Under the pieces are notes generated by a model. That model was not told where the DNA came from. It did not search any database and worked only from the letters and a program-made list of their open reading frames with translations. This document shows positions 43,359 to 52,680 of a stretch of DNA of 64,000 bases, in pieces. A program made the translations under genes and the position numbers. Position 1 is the stretch's first letter. The number at the start of each line of letters is the position of its first letter. The stretch is taken from contig CACNDI010000010.1 of NCBI GenBank assembly GCA_902619165.1, positions 1-64,000 of the forward strand. Direction: 5' to 3'. This DNA is from an uncultured Alphaproteobacteria bacterium (GTDB taxonomy: Bacteria; Pseudomonadota; Alphaproteobacteria; Rhodobacterales; Rhodobacteraceae).

Positions 43359-44042
43359 TCACGCAGGAATTACCTTTCCATCATAGGCAAAACAATACCC
43401 ATTGTCATCCACAGAAAGGTTTTCAACAACTTTCATCATCATCTTAACAGACTCGTCTGGCGAAATGGTTTCAGTAGTATCTTGAAATTTTTCTGTGAAC
43501 CTTGTTTTAACTGTACCCGGATGAAGGCCCACACAAATAGCGTTTTTATTTCTCCTATTTATCTCTATAGAAGAAGTCTTAATAATTTGATTTAGAGCAG
43601 CTTTAGATGACCTATAGGAAATCCAACCCCCAAGTCTATTATCCGTTATGGAACCCACTCGGGCAGATAGATTAACGAATACACTAAATTTTGTTTTATC
43701 CAACTTTTTAGAAAAATTTTTTAATAATAAGGCGGGCCCTATTGCATTAATCGTCATCATATCAATCATTGATTTTTGTTTAACCACATTAATCGTTTTC
43801 TCAGGCCCCTCTTCAGTAGTTTGCAAAACCCCTGTTGCATTGATAATCAAACTGAATGAACCTTCTATTGATTCAGAAAATTTTAAAATTTTTTCTTCAT
43901 CTGAAATCTCAAACCCATCAAAGGATCGGCTTACATTTACCACATTTTCTGAACCAAGCTTATCCTCTAAGAACCGGCTAAAGGCTTGACCTATACCACC
44001 ACTGGCACCAAATAATAAAGCTCTTCCACTATATTCGTACAT
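43359..44042 (-). CDS. SDR family NAD(P)-dependent oxidoreductase (C-factor-like)
   Basis: 227 residues. The cofactor loop is FGASGGIGQAF, the NNAG motif is changed to INATG, and the catalytic pair is in SYRSSKAALNQ. The sequence resembles the C-factor/CsgA-like short SDRs found in many proteobacteria. Substrate unknown. It starts 10 bases after the HIT gene and is followed by the EamA gene on the same strand. Confidence 0.87.
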   Translation of the reverse strand: MYEYSGRALLFGASGGIGQAFSRFLEDKLGSENVVNVSRSFDGFEISDEEKILKFSESIEGSFSLIINATGVLQTTEEGPEKTINVVKQKSMIDMMTINAIGPALLLKNFSKKLDKTKFSVFVNLSARVGSITDNRLGGWISYRSSKAALNQIIKTSSIEINRRNKNAICVGLHPGTVKTRFTEKFQDTTETISPDESVKMMMKVVENLSVDDNGYCFAYDGKVIPA

Positions 44043-44052
44043 GATTATCTAA

Positions 44053-44475
44053 CTAAGCCCCTAACTCGGCCTTTATTTTGTTAGCCTGCAACGATAAAAC
44101 AGACATATCTTTTACCATTTGACCAGGTCTATCCATTGGTTTTCCTTCATATCTAGGTATAATATGAAAATGTAAGTGAAATACCTCTTGACCTCCATCA
44201 GCCTCACTAAATTGCTGGATAGTTATACCCGTTGCATTCATTGCTTTTTTAGATGCAACCGCAAGCTTTTTCACTACTTTTATAACTGCACATAGACTTT
44301 CATTATCAATATCCAGAATATTCCGTACACTCGCTTTAGGTATAACAAGAAAATGACCTGGCGACCTTGGCATTATATCCATAAAAGCCAAAACTTTTTC
44401 GTCCTCATAAATTTTTTCAGCAGGCAATTCACCCCTGATAATTTTTGCAAAAATATTTTGTTCGTCATAGTTCAT
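44053..44475 (-). CDS. HIT family protein (HINT-like nucleotide hydrolase)
   Basis: 140 residues. The histidine triad is FHLHFHIIPR near residue 100. N-terminal IFAKIIRGELPAEKIYED is typical of bacterial HINT proteins, which split AMP-amidates or nucleotide-linked conjugates. It lies 14 bases after the yejF-type gene, so it may share its transcript. Confidence 0.94.
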   Translation of the reverse strand: MNYDEQNIFAKIIRGELPAEKIYEDEKVLAFMDIMPRSPGHFLVIPKASVRNILDIDNESLCAVIKVVKKLAVASKKAMNATGITIQQFSEADGGQEVFHLHFHIIPRYEGKPMDRPGQMVKDMSVLSLQANKIKAELGA

Positions 44476-44489
44476 CTCAAAATCCTTTT

Positions 44490-46076
44490 TTAAAAAATTG
44501 AACTTTCTACTAACCTTTTTGTGTATTCGTTTTTTGAATACCTTAATAGTCTTGCCGGAGTTCCCTCATCCACAATCATACCATCTTTCATTACAACCAT
44601 TCTATGAGAAATAGTTGAAACTAACTCTAAATCGTGACTTATAAATAAGTAAGATAAATTAAGGTCTTTTTGCAAATCAATTAACAACTTAATTATCTGT
44701 TTTTGAACAGCCGCGTCCAATGATGAAGTTGGTTCATCTAAAATTAGGAGCTTCGGTTCCATAATTATTGCTCTTGCAATTGCAATACGCTGTCGTTGTC
44801 CACCAGAAAACTCATGGGGATACCTTTCGAGAGTATTTTTGTCAAGGTCTACTCTACTCAGAGCTAATAGTATTTTTTCTTCTACCTGTTCTTTAGAAAA
44901 TATACGATGTGAAATAACACCCTCACCGACTATATCACGAATTGAGAGTCTTGGTGAGAGTGAAGAAAAAGGGTCTTGGAAAACAATTTGAACATTACGT
45001 CTATAATTTTTAAGTCTTTCCTTTTTTCTGAGACGAGGTTCAGGAAGATGCAATTTTATATCTCCTTGATAATCTATCAACTTAAGTATTGATAGAGCTA
45101 AGCTTGTTTTACCACTACCGCTTTCGCCTACAACTCCAAGTGTCTCGCCCAATTTAATATTTAAAAAAACTTTATTTAAGGCACAAAAGTCTTTAGACGA
45201 GCTTCTAAATAAGCTTCTAGGGCCTTTATACTTAACTGATAAGTTTTCAGCTGATAATAGAATCTTTGAAGTGTTTAATCTTGATTTTATAATTTTAATT
45301 TTGGGCTCGATTAAGTCTTTTGTGTATGCATGAGTTGGTTTTTTAAAAACATCTTCGGTTTTACCACTTTCAATTATTTCCCCTTCTTTCATAATATATA
45401 AACGATCAGCCAAATTTTTTACAATCTTTAAATTGTGCGTTATGAATAATATTGAAAGATCATAGGAGGCTCTTAAGGAGTGTAACAAATCAAGGATCTC
45501 TTTTTGGATAGTTACATCTAAAGCGGTAGTAGGCTCATCTGCAATTAGAAGCTTTGGTTTATTTGAAAGCGCCATTGCAATCATCACTCTTTGACGTTGG
45601 CCACCTGATAATTGATGTGGATAATGATTAAAGCGTCTCTCTGGATCATCAAGTTTTACATCTTTCAATAAAGCGATAACTTTATCCTTAAGATCTGCGT
45701 TTGGAATGTGTGCATGTGTTGTTATACACTCACCAATTTGTTTGCCTATAGTGTGAAGAGGATTCAGAGACACTAAAGGCTCTTGAAATATAAAGCCTAT
45801 TTCCTTTCCACGAAACATTCTTAAAGAATTATGATCTGCCAAATCATAGTTCAGATTTAGCCACTTTCCTGTACCTGAAGCTTTGATAGCAGAGGGTAAC
45901 AAACCAACAGTAGAAAGTGCGGATAAAGTCTTTCCTGAGCCAGACTCTCCTATTAACGCAACAAATTCCCCTCTATGGATATTAATATTTATGTTAGAAA
46001 CTAACCTTTTACTGTCACCTTTTAACCCATTTAAATAAATAGATAAGTTCTTTAAGCTTAATAGATGCGTTCTCAT
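44490..46076 (-). CDS. yejF: ABC transporter ATP-binding protein YejF (two fused ATPase domains)
   Basis: 528 residues with two nucleotide-binding domains. First: GESGSGKTLSALS, LSGGQRQRVMIAMA, LLIADEPTTALD. Second: GESGSGKTSLALS, FSGGQRQRIAIARA, LLILDEPTSSLD. YejF powers uptake of oligopeptides such as microcin C-like compounds. It overlaps yejE by ATGA and is the last of yejA-B-E-F. Confidence 0.93.
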   Translation of the reverse strand: MRTHLLSLKNLSIYLNGLKGDSKRLVSNININIHRGEFVALIGESGSGKTLSALSTVGLLPSAIKASGTGKWLNLNYDLADHNSLRMFRGKEIGFIFQEPLVSLNPLHTIGKQIGECITTHAHIPNADLKDKVIALLKDVKLDDPERRFNHYPHQLSGGQRQRVMIAMALSNKPKLLIADEPTTALDVTIQKEILDLLHSLRASYDLSILFITHNLKIVKNLADRLYIMKEGEIIESGKTEDVFKKPTHAYTKDLIEPKIKIIKSRLNTSKILLSAENLSVKYKGPRSLFRSSSKDFCALNKVFLNIKLGETLGVVGESGSGKTSLALSILKLIDYQGDIKLHLPEPRLRKKERLKNYRRNVQIVFQDPFSSLSPRLSIRDIVGEGVISHRIFSKEQVEEKILLALSRVDLDKNTLERYPHEFSGGQRQRIAIARAIIMEPKLLILDEPTSSLDAAVQKQIIKLLIDLQKDLNLSYLFISHDLELVSTISHRMVVMKDGMIVDEGTPARLLRYSKNEYTKRLVESSIF

Positions 46077-47161
46077 ACAAAAGTCTTTCTTGGATCAAAA
46101 GCATCTCTTATGCCTTCAAAAATAAAAACGAGGAGCGCCAGCATTATAGAAAATACAAAAAACGCACTTAAGCCCAACCACGGTGCCTGAAGATTTTGCT
46201 TTGCTTGCATTGTAAGTTCACCAAGCGATGGGTACGAAGCGGGCAAACCAAAACCTAAAAAGTCAAGCGCTGCTAACGATCCTATAGATCCTGTTAGAAT
46301 AAACGGTACCAAAGTTAGCGTTGCAACCATCGCATTAGGCAATAAATGCTTAAAAATAATTGAACCCGTTGATACACCGAGAGCCTTCGCTGCCATCACA
46401 TACTCAAAGTTTCTAGCTCTTAAAAATTCAGCACGGACGACACCTACCAACGCCGTCCAGCTAAATAAAGTTATCAATAGCATTAATATCAAAAAGTCTA
46501 TTCTTAAAAAGGCTGATAAAATAATTATCACGTAAAGGGAGGGTACAGAATTCCATATTTCTATAAAACGCTGAGTGAATAAATCCGTTTTCCCACCAAA
46601 ATAGCCCTGAATTGCACCTGCAAAAATACCAACCATACTTGCAAAAAAAGTAACTGTTAACCCAAATATCACAGAGATACGAAACCCATAAATTATTCTT
46701 GCTAAAACATCTCTCGCAGTATCATCCGTCCCAAGCCAATGCTCACTATCCGGTGGAGATGGTGCTGGCACATTTAAATCGGCAATAGTATTATGATTGA
46801 ACCGAATAAGAGGCCAAATTATTACTCCTTTATTTGTTTTATTTTTATATCCTTCAGAAATAACGGTTTCAGGAGAGTCCCAACAATCATCATTGCCTTC
46901 TGTTAAAATAAGACATTGTATTTCTCTATCAGTGTATATTGCCTCCGTTTTCAAGTCACCCCCAAACTCAACCTCAGAATAAAAACTAAATATAGGGAAA
47001 TATACATTGTCTTGAGACTTAATATATAACGGCTTATCGTTAGCTATGAAATCTGCAAATAAAGAAAGAAAAAAGAGCATTCCAAAAATAATAGCCGAAT
47101 AAAAGGCACGCCTATTTTTTTTAAAATTTTCCCATCTTTTCCAATTAAGTTGTTTGCTCAA
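46073..47161 (-). CDS. yejE: Peptide ABC transporter permease YejE
   Basis: 362 residues. One N-terminal helix, then a periplasmic insert of about 90 residues containing two cysteines (CLILTEGNDDCWD), then the permease core with LGTDDTARDVLARIIYGFR and the EAA-type loop. This layout is characteristic of YejE versus DppC/OppC. Four-base overlaps with yejB and yejF indicate strict operon coupling. Confidence 0.93.
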   Translation of the reverse strand: MSKQLNWKRWENFKKNRRAFYSAIIFGMLFFLSLFADFIANDKPLYIKSQDNVYFPIFSFYSEVEFGGDLKTEAIYTDREIQCLILTEGNDDCWDSPETVISEGYKNKTNKGVIIWPLIRFNHNTIADLNVPAPSPPDSEHWLGTDDTARDVLARIIYGFRISVIFGLTVTFFASMVGIFAGAIQGYFGGKTDLFTQRFIEIWNSVPSLYVIIILSAFLRIDFLILMLLITLFSWTALVGVVRAEFLRARNFEYVMAAKALGVSTGSIIFKHLLPNAMVATLTLVPFILTGSIGSLAALDFLGFGLPASYPSLGELTMQAKQNLQAPWLGLSAFFVFSIMLALLVFIFEGIRDAFDPRKTFV

Positions 47162-48237
47162 GATTGTCTCTTTTCAAAATCAATTCTTGGGTCAACCCAG
47201 ACGTACATTAAGTCTGAGAGAAGCCCTACCACCAATCCTAATAAGCCGAAAATATAAAGAGTACCAAATACTACGGGATAGTCTCTTGATACTGCAGCCT
47301 CAAAACCCAAACGACCCAATCCATCTAGAGAAAAAATCGTTTCTATAATTAAAGAGGATCCAAAAAAAACCGAAATAAAAAGCCCAGGAAACCCAGCTAT
47401 TATAATCAACATAGCGTTTCTAAAAACATGGCCATATAAAACTCTTTGATCACTCAAGCCTTTTGATCTTGCAGTAATTACATATTGTTTCTTTATTTCG
47501 TCTAAAAATGAGTTTTTCGTTAGTAATGTCAATGTAGCGAAAGCTGAGACTGTAGATGCTAAGACTGGAAGAGCAATATGCCAGAAATAATCTTTTATTT
47601 GCCCAAAAAAGGACATATTTTCAAAATTTGAGGATACTAGTCCTCTGATAGGAAACAATTGGAGATAGGAACCACCTGCAAAAAGAACCAAAAGAAAAAT
47701 TGCAAATAAAAATCCAGGAATAGAGTATCCAATTATAATGAGCGTAGATGTCCAATTGTCAAAACTTGAACCATCCAATAAAGCTTTTCTTATTCCTAAG
47801 GGAATAGATATCATGTATGCCAAGAGGGTTGTCCATAAGCCTAATGATATAGAAACGGGCATCTTTTCTATTATAAGTTCTATAACTGAAATTGATCGAA
47901 AATAACTATCCCCGAAGTCAAAAGTAATATAGTCGTACATCATTGAAAAAAACCGCTCCCAAAGTGGCTTATCAAAACCAAATTGTGCTTCCAATTCATC
48001 AATAAAATCTTTTGGCAACCCAACCGATCCCTTATATGATTGAAGTCCATCGCTTGTTCTTATTTCTTGAGAGCCTCCGCCAATACTATCAAGAAAAGAG
48101 CTATTTTTCTCTAAGTCACTTATTATTTGTTCGATAGGACCACCAGGAACAAATTGTACCAAGAAAAAATTTATACACATTATCCCAACTAATGTAGGTA
48201 CAATAAGAATCAATCTTCTAAAGATATAACTGAGCAT
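47158..48237 (-). CDS. yejB: Peptide ABC transporter permease YejB
   Basis: 359 residues. N-terminal YIFRRLILIVPTLVGIMCIN and VQFVPGGPIEQI are the hallmarks of DppB/OppB/YejB permeases. The GGGSQEIR-containing insert near residue 55 fits YejB. The C-terminal half has the EAA loop and ends FEKRQS. Overlaps yejE by four bases; 9 bases after yejA. Confidence 0.93.
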   Translation of the reverse strand: MLSYIFRRLILIVPTLVGIMCINFFLVQFVPGGPIEQIISDLEKNSSFLDSIGGGSQEIRTSDGLQSYKGSVGLPKDFIDELEAQFGFDKPLWERFFSMMYDYITFDFGDSYFRSISVIELIIEKMPVSISLGLWTTLLAYMISIPLGIRKALLDGSSFDNWTSTLIIIGYSIPGFLFAIFLLVLFAGGSYLQLFPIRGLVSSNFENMSFFGQIKDYFWHIALPVLASTVSAFATLTLLTKNSFLDEIKKQYVITARSKGLSDQRVLYGHVFRNAMLIIIAGFPGLFISVFFGSSLIIETIFSLDGLGRLGFEAAVSRDYPVVFGTLYIFGLLGLVVGLLSDLMYVWVDPRIDFEKRQS

Positions 48238-48246
48238 TTTTTATGA

Positions 48247-50091
48247 TTATTTTAAAGCACCCTGACCCTTTAAATCATTATATTTATCAGAATTCATCCA
48301 CCATGTATCAAGAACACCAATATCATATGGTGGTAAGTTTTTAGGATGCTCATACATATCAAAATAAGCAATTGTGTGTTTATTCTTAAACCACTGAGGT
48401 ACCCAGATGACCTTATTTCTTAAAACCCTATCCAAAGCCCTTATTGCAAACCCCAATTCCTCTCTAGACTTTGCCGCTCTTACTTCTTTAATTATTGCAT
48501 CAACACCCTGATCTTTAACCCCGGTTAAGTTAAAAATAGAAAAATCGGCAGACTCAGATCCGAAATATTGCTCTAGCTCGGACCCTGGTGTTAATTGGGT
48601 ACTCAAAAAACCTACAAGCATATCAAAATCAAATTTCCTACGCCTGTCAGTCATCTGCGCATTGTCAATTTTTATATTTGCGGCATTGATACCTAGCTTT
48701 TTTAAGTTTTCGATATAAGGGTTAATTATGCGGTCAAATGCCTGACTATCGTTCAGTATCTCAACATCAAGTGTTTTACCGTCAGCGTTTCTTCGCAAAC
48801 CATCGTCACCAACTTCCCAACCTGCATCATCCAATAATTTGGATGCTTGCCTTAAGTTTTTTCGATCGAGTTGTTTTAATGACGATTTAGGGAATGAAAA
48901 AACTTCTTCGCTAAAGTTATTTTCATCTAGGATGTCTTTATATTTATTAAGAATAACTAGCTCTTGTTCTATTGGCATTCCTGAAGCCTTGAGATCACTA
49001 TTGTCCCAAAAAGAATTTATGCGTTCATAGAGGCCATAAAAAAGTGTGCTATTCGACCATTCAAAATTAAACATTAATCCTATAGCTTTTCTAACCTTTA
49101 TATCTTGAAATTTTTCTCGTCTCAAATTGAGGACAAATGATTGCCCCGAAGATAAATTTCCATCTGGAAGTGTCGTTTTCTTAACCCAATTCTTTTCCAA
49201 TGCAGGAAAATCATAACCTGTAGCCCATATTTTTGAGGATGCTTCATTTCTGAAAGTATATGTACCAGCCTTAAAACCTTCGAACGCCGAATTATAATCT
49301 GCGAAGTATTCAATTCTAAATTTATCGAAGTTATATCTACCTTTATTAATTGGGAGATCATTACCCCAATAGTTTGGATTTTTTTTGTATATAATCTGTT
49401 TACCTACATCTACTTTATCCAAAACATATGGCCCTGAGCCTAAAGCAGGAGTTAAAGTTGATGCCTCAAAATCTATTTTGTTATCTGTAAAGTATTTTTC
49501 TGAAAAAATCGGCAATCCACCGACTGTATTAATTAAATCTCTTTTTGGCACATCGTCATTGAAAATAAATTTTATTTTACGATCAGAAATAAGTTGTGCC
49601 GATTGAATATCTTTTTCCAATACTGCTCTAAAAGAAGGAAGACCTTTTTCTTTAAGTAATTTATACGAAAAAAGCACATCTTTAGCGGTTAAAGGCGATC
49701 CATCAGAAAATAATACTTCACTCCTCAGCGTAAAAATAACCCATGATCGGTCCTCTGGATATTCAATCTCTTTTGCAATCAATCCGTACGCTGAATCTAT
49801 TTCATCAGATGTACCCTCTAGTAGGCTTTCAAAAAATATTGATGAGTATGCTCCTGCTCTTCCCTTCCTCGTGTACGGATGCATTGAGTCAAACGATCCA
49901 AACGCCCAAAAAGAAATTTCACCTCCTTTTGGAGCATCAGGGTTAACATATGATAAATGCTTAAAATCTTTTTCGTACTTCAAATCTCCAAAAGTTGAAA
50001 TACCGTGAGATATAATTTCGTTTTGCGCCATACAAACACTTGTAGAGATAAAGAAACATAGCGCAGTTATAAAAGATTTAAGTTTATCCAT
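48247..50091 (-). CDS. yejA: Peptide ABC transporter substrate-binding protein YejA
   Basis: 614 residues, the large SBP_bac_5 (cluster C) form. Signal peptide about 1-22 with a cut expected after VCMA. Family blocks include HLSYVNPDAPKGGEISFWAF, LVGFLSTQLTPGSELEQYF, and a C-terminal VPQWFKNKHTIAYFDMYE. It binds oligopeptides in the periplasm. First gene of the yej operon; it diverges from the rhodanese gene across about 90 AT-rich bases that must hold both promoters. Confidence 0.94.
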   Translation of the reverse strand: MDKLKSFITALCFFISTSVCMAQNEIISHGISTFGDLKYEKDFKHLSYVNPDAPKGGEISFWAFGSFDSMHPYTRKGRAGAYSSIFFESLLEGTSDEIDSAYGLIAKEIEYPEDRSWVIFTLRSEVLFSDGSPLTAKDVLFSYKLLKEKGLPSFRAVLEKDIQSAQLISDRKIKFIFNDDVPKRDLINTVGGLPIFSEKYFTDNKIDFEASTLTPALGSGPYVLDKVDVGKQIIYKKNPNYWGNDLPINKGRYNFDKFRIEYFADYNSAFEGFKAGTYTFRNEASSKIWATGYDFPALEKNWVKKTTLPDGNLSSGQSFVLNLRREKFQDIKVRKAIGLMFNFEWSNSTLFYGLYERINSFWDNSDLKASGMPIEQELVILNKYKDILDENNFSEEVFSFPKSSLKQLDRKNLRQASKLLDDAGWEVGDDGLRRNADGKTLDVEILNDSQAFDRIINPYIENLKKLGINAANIKIDNAQMTDRRRKFDFDMLVGFLSTQLTPGSELEQYFGSESADFSIFNLTGVKDQGVDAIIKEVRAAKSREELGFAIRALDRVLRNKVIWVPQWFKNKHTIAYFDMYEHPKNLPPYDIGVLDTWWMNSDKYNDLKGQGALK

Positions 50092-50180
50092 TTGAATATT
50101 TCCTGTAAAGATATCTAATGTTCAGTTATTATTGTAGAATATAGTCGTATTGTAATTGGATAACAACTGTTCGTATTCAA

Positions 50181-50597
50181 ATGAAACTTAAACGCATCAT
50201 AACCTTAATACTTTTATCTGTCTTCATCTTAACCAGTAACAGTTATGCTGAGACAAAAAATATAGGAAATGATGAAATTAAAAGGTTGATGTCGTTTGGC
50301 ATTCCACTTATCGATGTGAGACGTAAAGATGAATGGGTTTCAACTGGAGTGATTGAAAACAGCTATCAACATACTTTTTTTGAAAAAGATGGAACTTACG
50401 ATTTCAAAGGATTTATTAACAAAGTTAAAAATATTAAAAACTCTGAAAAGGGAATAATTCTTTTTTGTAGAACGGGCAGAAGAACTACTGCAATTGCGAA
50501 AGCGTTAGAAAAAACTAATGATTTTCCCAATGTCTATAATACAAAAGGAATAAAAGAGTGGCTTTCAAAAGGAAATAAAGTCGTAAAATATCAATAA
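50181..50597 (+). CDS. Exported rhodanese-like domain protein
   Basis: 138 residues. A signal peptide (about 1-22, cut expected after SYA) and a single rhodanese domain with the active loop CRTGRRT (Cys about residue 96). Rhodanese cysteines carry persulphide sulphur; a periplasmic copy may act in sulphur transfer or thiol repair. Single gene, divergent from yejA and convergent with the hydroxylase gene. Confidence 0.9.
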   Translation: MKLKRIITLILLSVFILTSNSYAETKNIGNDEIKRLMSFGIPLIDVRRKDEWVSTGVIENSYQHTFFEKDGTYDFKGFINKVKNIKNSEKGIILFCRTGRRTTAIAKALEKTNDFPNVYNTKGIKEWLSKGNKVVKYQ

Positions 50598-50603
50598 ACT
50601 CAG

Positions 50604-50628
50604 TACTTTAAATCTTTAAGCTAAAGTA
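50604..50628. terminator. Possible bidirectional stem-loop between convergent genes
   Basis: TACTTTA at 50604-50610 pairs exactly with TAAAGTA at 50622-50628 around an 11-base loop, in the 34-base gap between the rhodanese gene and the convergent hydroxylase gene. The stem is AT-rich and the T-runs are poor, so stability is low. Confidence 0.3.
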
Positions 50629-50631
50629 ATA

Positions 50632-52101
50632 TTAAACTCGATACATATGACTAAAACAATTAAGCAGCGACTTTACTTCTTTTTTTGATGAAGCACTGCC
50701 AAAAATATACTTATCTGGTCGAATAATCACCGCTTCTTTTTTGCTTTTTATAATCCAGTTTCTTAAAGATCCTTTGGCAATTTTTTTAATTAATATATTT
50801 GAACCTATATTATCATTGTAATACGCATTATTTTCTAAAACTAGTAAGATGAATTTATACCCAAGGCTATCATCACTTTTTTTACTTCCGTCGATGAATT
50901 GTGGAAATAGTGTCCCAGATAAGGAACATGTATAAAAGAAACCTGTTTTTAATCTTGGTTTTGGGAAATCAAATAATCGCATACTTTTTGACTTTTCAGA
51001 CTTCTTAAGCAAGCCGGGGTTCGACATTATCTTGCCTACTTCAGTAGCCAACTTAATAAAAGCAGATACATGCGGAAACCTTTCTGCTTGATAGTTTACT
51101 AAATCATTTGCCGACAGTTTATTATTGGCATATCCTTTTAAGCGCCAAGCTAGGGCTGCAACGTCACGAATGCCAGCACACATACCTTGCCCAAGAAAAG
51201 GAGGAGAAAGGTGTGCGCTGTCTCCTGCTAAAATCACCCTATTTTTATACCATTTCTTCTTAAGTATTGATCTAAATGTATATAATTGGCTACGCTCGAT
51301 TCTTGCACTTTTCTTTTCTATCCATTTGCTTAGGAATTTCCATATAGCTTTACTTTTTAAGAACTCGTTTTCATTATCGCTAGGCAATATTTTGACTTCC
51401 CATCTTCTTCTTTTTTTATTTATATAACAGCGCGTCACTGGCCTAACCTTATCACAGTGCTGAACAGTGTAATCAGGCAAATTTTTTATGTTTTGGTATC
51501 GATTGTCGACTATTAGATCGAGGACTAAAAACTTTTCTTTTAATCCATAATCTTTTACTCCTTGCCCTATAAAGTCGCTCGTATTAGAGTTTGCTCCATC
51601 GCACCCAACTAGATATTTGCTTTTTATCACAAGCTCTTTTTTTTTACTCTTGCTATATGATGTCACAGTTACTGAATCACTATCCTGGTTTATTTTTTGG
51701 GTTTCATATCCCAAAAAGCTAACGAAGTTTTTCTCCTTCTCTGCATTACTCCTCAAAAGTCTTTCAAGCTGAGGTTGATGAAAATACCAGCTTTTTTGCC
51801 AACCAAACTCCCCAATGGAGTTTGATCCTTTTCTTTCCATTAAAATATTGTCTTCTTCATCGACAAAATGCATCCCCTTAGTACCTATTCTTGAGATGTT
51901 AGAAATCTGCTTACTAAGATTAACCATTTGGAAAATACGCATCACCTCTTCGTCAAAATGTATTGCTCGTGGTAATGGGTAAACATCTAAATTTTTATCT
52001 ATTACTGCAACTCTCAGTCCTAATTTTGATAGAAATATCGAGAGTAAAGCGCCAACAGGACCGTAACCAATAACGATGCAATCAAAATTCTTTTTCATCA
52101 T
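50632..52101 (-). CDS. FAD-dependent aromatic hydroxylase, MhpA-like
   Basis: 489 residues of the PHBH-type flavoprotein monooxygenases. FAD-binding GYGPVGALLSIFLSKLG at the N-terminus, the middle DG-like motif in LVGCDGANSNTSDF, and LAGDSAHLSPPFLGQGM near residue 290. The closest known type is 3-(3-hydroxyphenyl)propionate 2-hydroxylase. Last gene of the aromatic/TRAP cluster and a paralogue of the protein at 55617-57209, so two different ring hydroxylations may be involved. Confidence 0.88.
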   Translation of the reverse strand: MMKKNFDCIVIGYGPVGALLSIFLSKLGLRVAVIDKNLDVYPLPRAIHFDEEVMRIFQMVNLSKQISNISRIGTKGMHFVDEEDNILMERKGSNSIGEFGWQKSWYFHQPQLERLLRSNAEKEKNFVSFLGYETQKINQDSDSVTVTSYSKSKKKELVIKSKYLVGCDGANSNTSDFIGQGVKDYGLKEKFLVLDLIVDNRYQNIKNLPDYTVQHCDKVRPVTRCYINKKRRRWEVKILPSDNENEFLKSKAIWKFLSKWIEKKSARIERSQLYTFRSILKKKWYKNRVILAGDSAHLSPPFLGQGMCAGIRDVAALAWRLKGYANNKLSANDLVNYQAERFPHVSAFIKLATEVGKIMSNPGLLKKSEKSKSMRLFDFPKPRLKTGFFYTCSLSGTLFPQFIDGSKKSDDSLGYKFILLVLENNAYYNDNIGSNILIKKIAKGSLRNWIIKSKKEAVIIRPDKYIFGSASSKKEVKSLLNCFSHMYRV

Positions 52102-52110
52102 GTATTTTAA

Positions 52111-52659
52111 TTAAATCTCTTCTACCTTTTTATCAGGTACCTTTTTACCATTTTCCATTATGTAGCAACCAGCGTTGTCTATCTCTGCCATTTCACAAAA
52201 AATTTCTATTCTGTGCTTATCCGGATCTAAAACGTAAAAACTCCAATTTTCTCCCCACGTTCCATCACCTTTAGATTGATACGCACTATGAAGAACGGGT
52301 CCCCTTACAATCTCTAATGACATTTCCTTTGCCCTTTCTAAATACATATCGAAACTTTTTTTATTTGGACATTCAAATGCATAATGATGAATTCCAGCAG
52401 GACCAGAATTAAATATTTTTTCAGGGTAGTCTCTCTTTGGATCATGCGTTAGCACAAGATCATGATGTTGCTTACCTAGTCTCATAAATGCCATCTCAAA
52501 AGGTATGGCAGGATTTTCATTGGCATAGTGCCTTTCTGAGAGCTTTAATCCTAGAAAGTCTCTATAAAATTTTAGAGAGACGTCTACATTGCTAACTTCA
52601 AGAGAAACATGTTGACACTTTATGACCTTCAATGAATCCACTATTTCTTCATTTTTCAT
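52111..52659 (-). CDS. VOC family protein (single-module extradiol-dioxygenase/glyoxalase-like)
   Basis: 182 residues. Metal ligands expected at His in CQHVSLEV, His in GIHHYAFE and Glu in HRIEIFCE, so a 2-His-1-Glu site is intact. It could be an extradiol dioxygenase or a related metal enzyme. Strong ribosome site GGAGG before ATG 52659. Placed between the TRAP transporter and the second hydroxylase. Confidence 0.87.
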   Translation of the reverse strand: MKNEEIVDSLKVIKCQHVSLEVSNVDVSLKFYRDFLGLKLSERHYANENPAIPFEMAFMRLGKQHHDLVLTHDPKRDYPEKIFNSGPAGIHHYAFECPNKKSFDMYLERAKEMSLEIVRGPVLHSAYQSKGDGTWGENWSFYVLDPDKHRIEIFCEMAEIDNAGCYIMENGKKVPDKKVEEI

Positions 52660-52680
52660 TATAAAACCTCCAAATTAACT

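Noticed and set aside
43350-43381. Inverted repeat ATGGAAAG/CTTTCCAT spanning the end of the SDR gene
   Set aside because: It has a 16-base loop and covers the stop codon of a gene followed by another gene on the same strand; no U-tract, so chance is likely.
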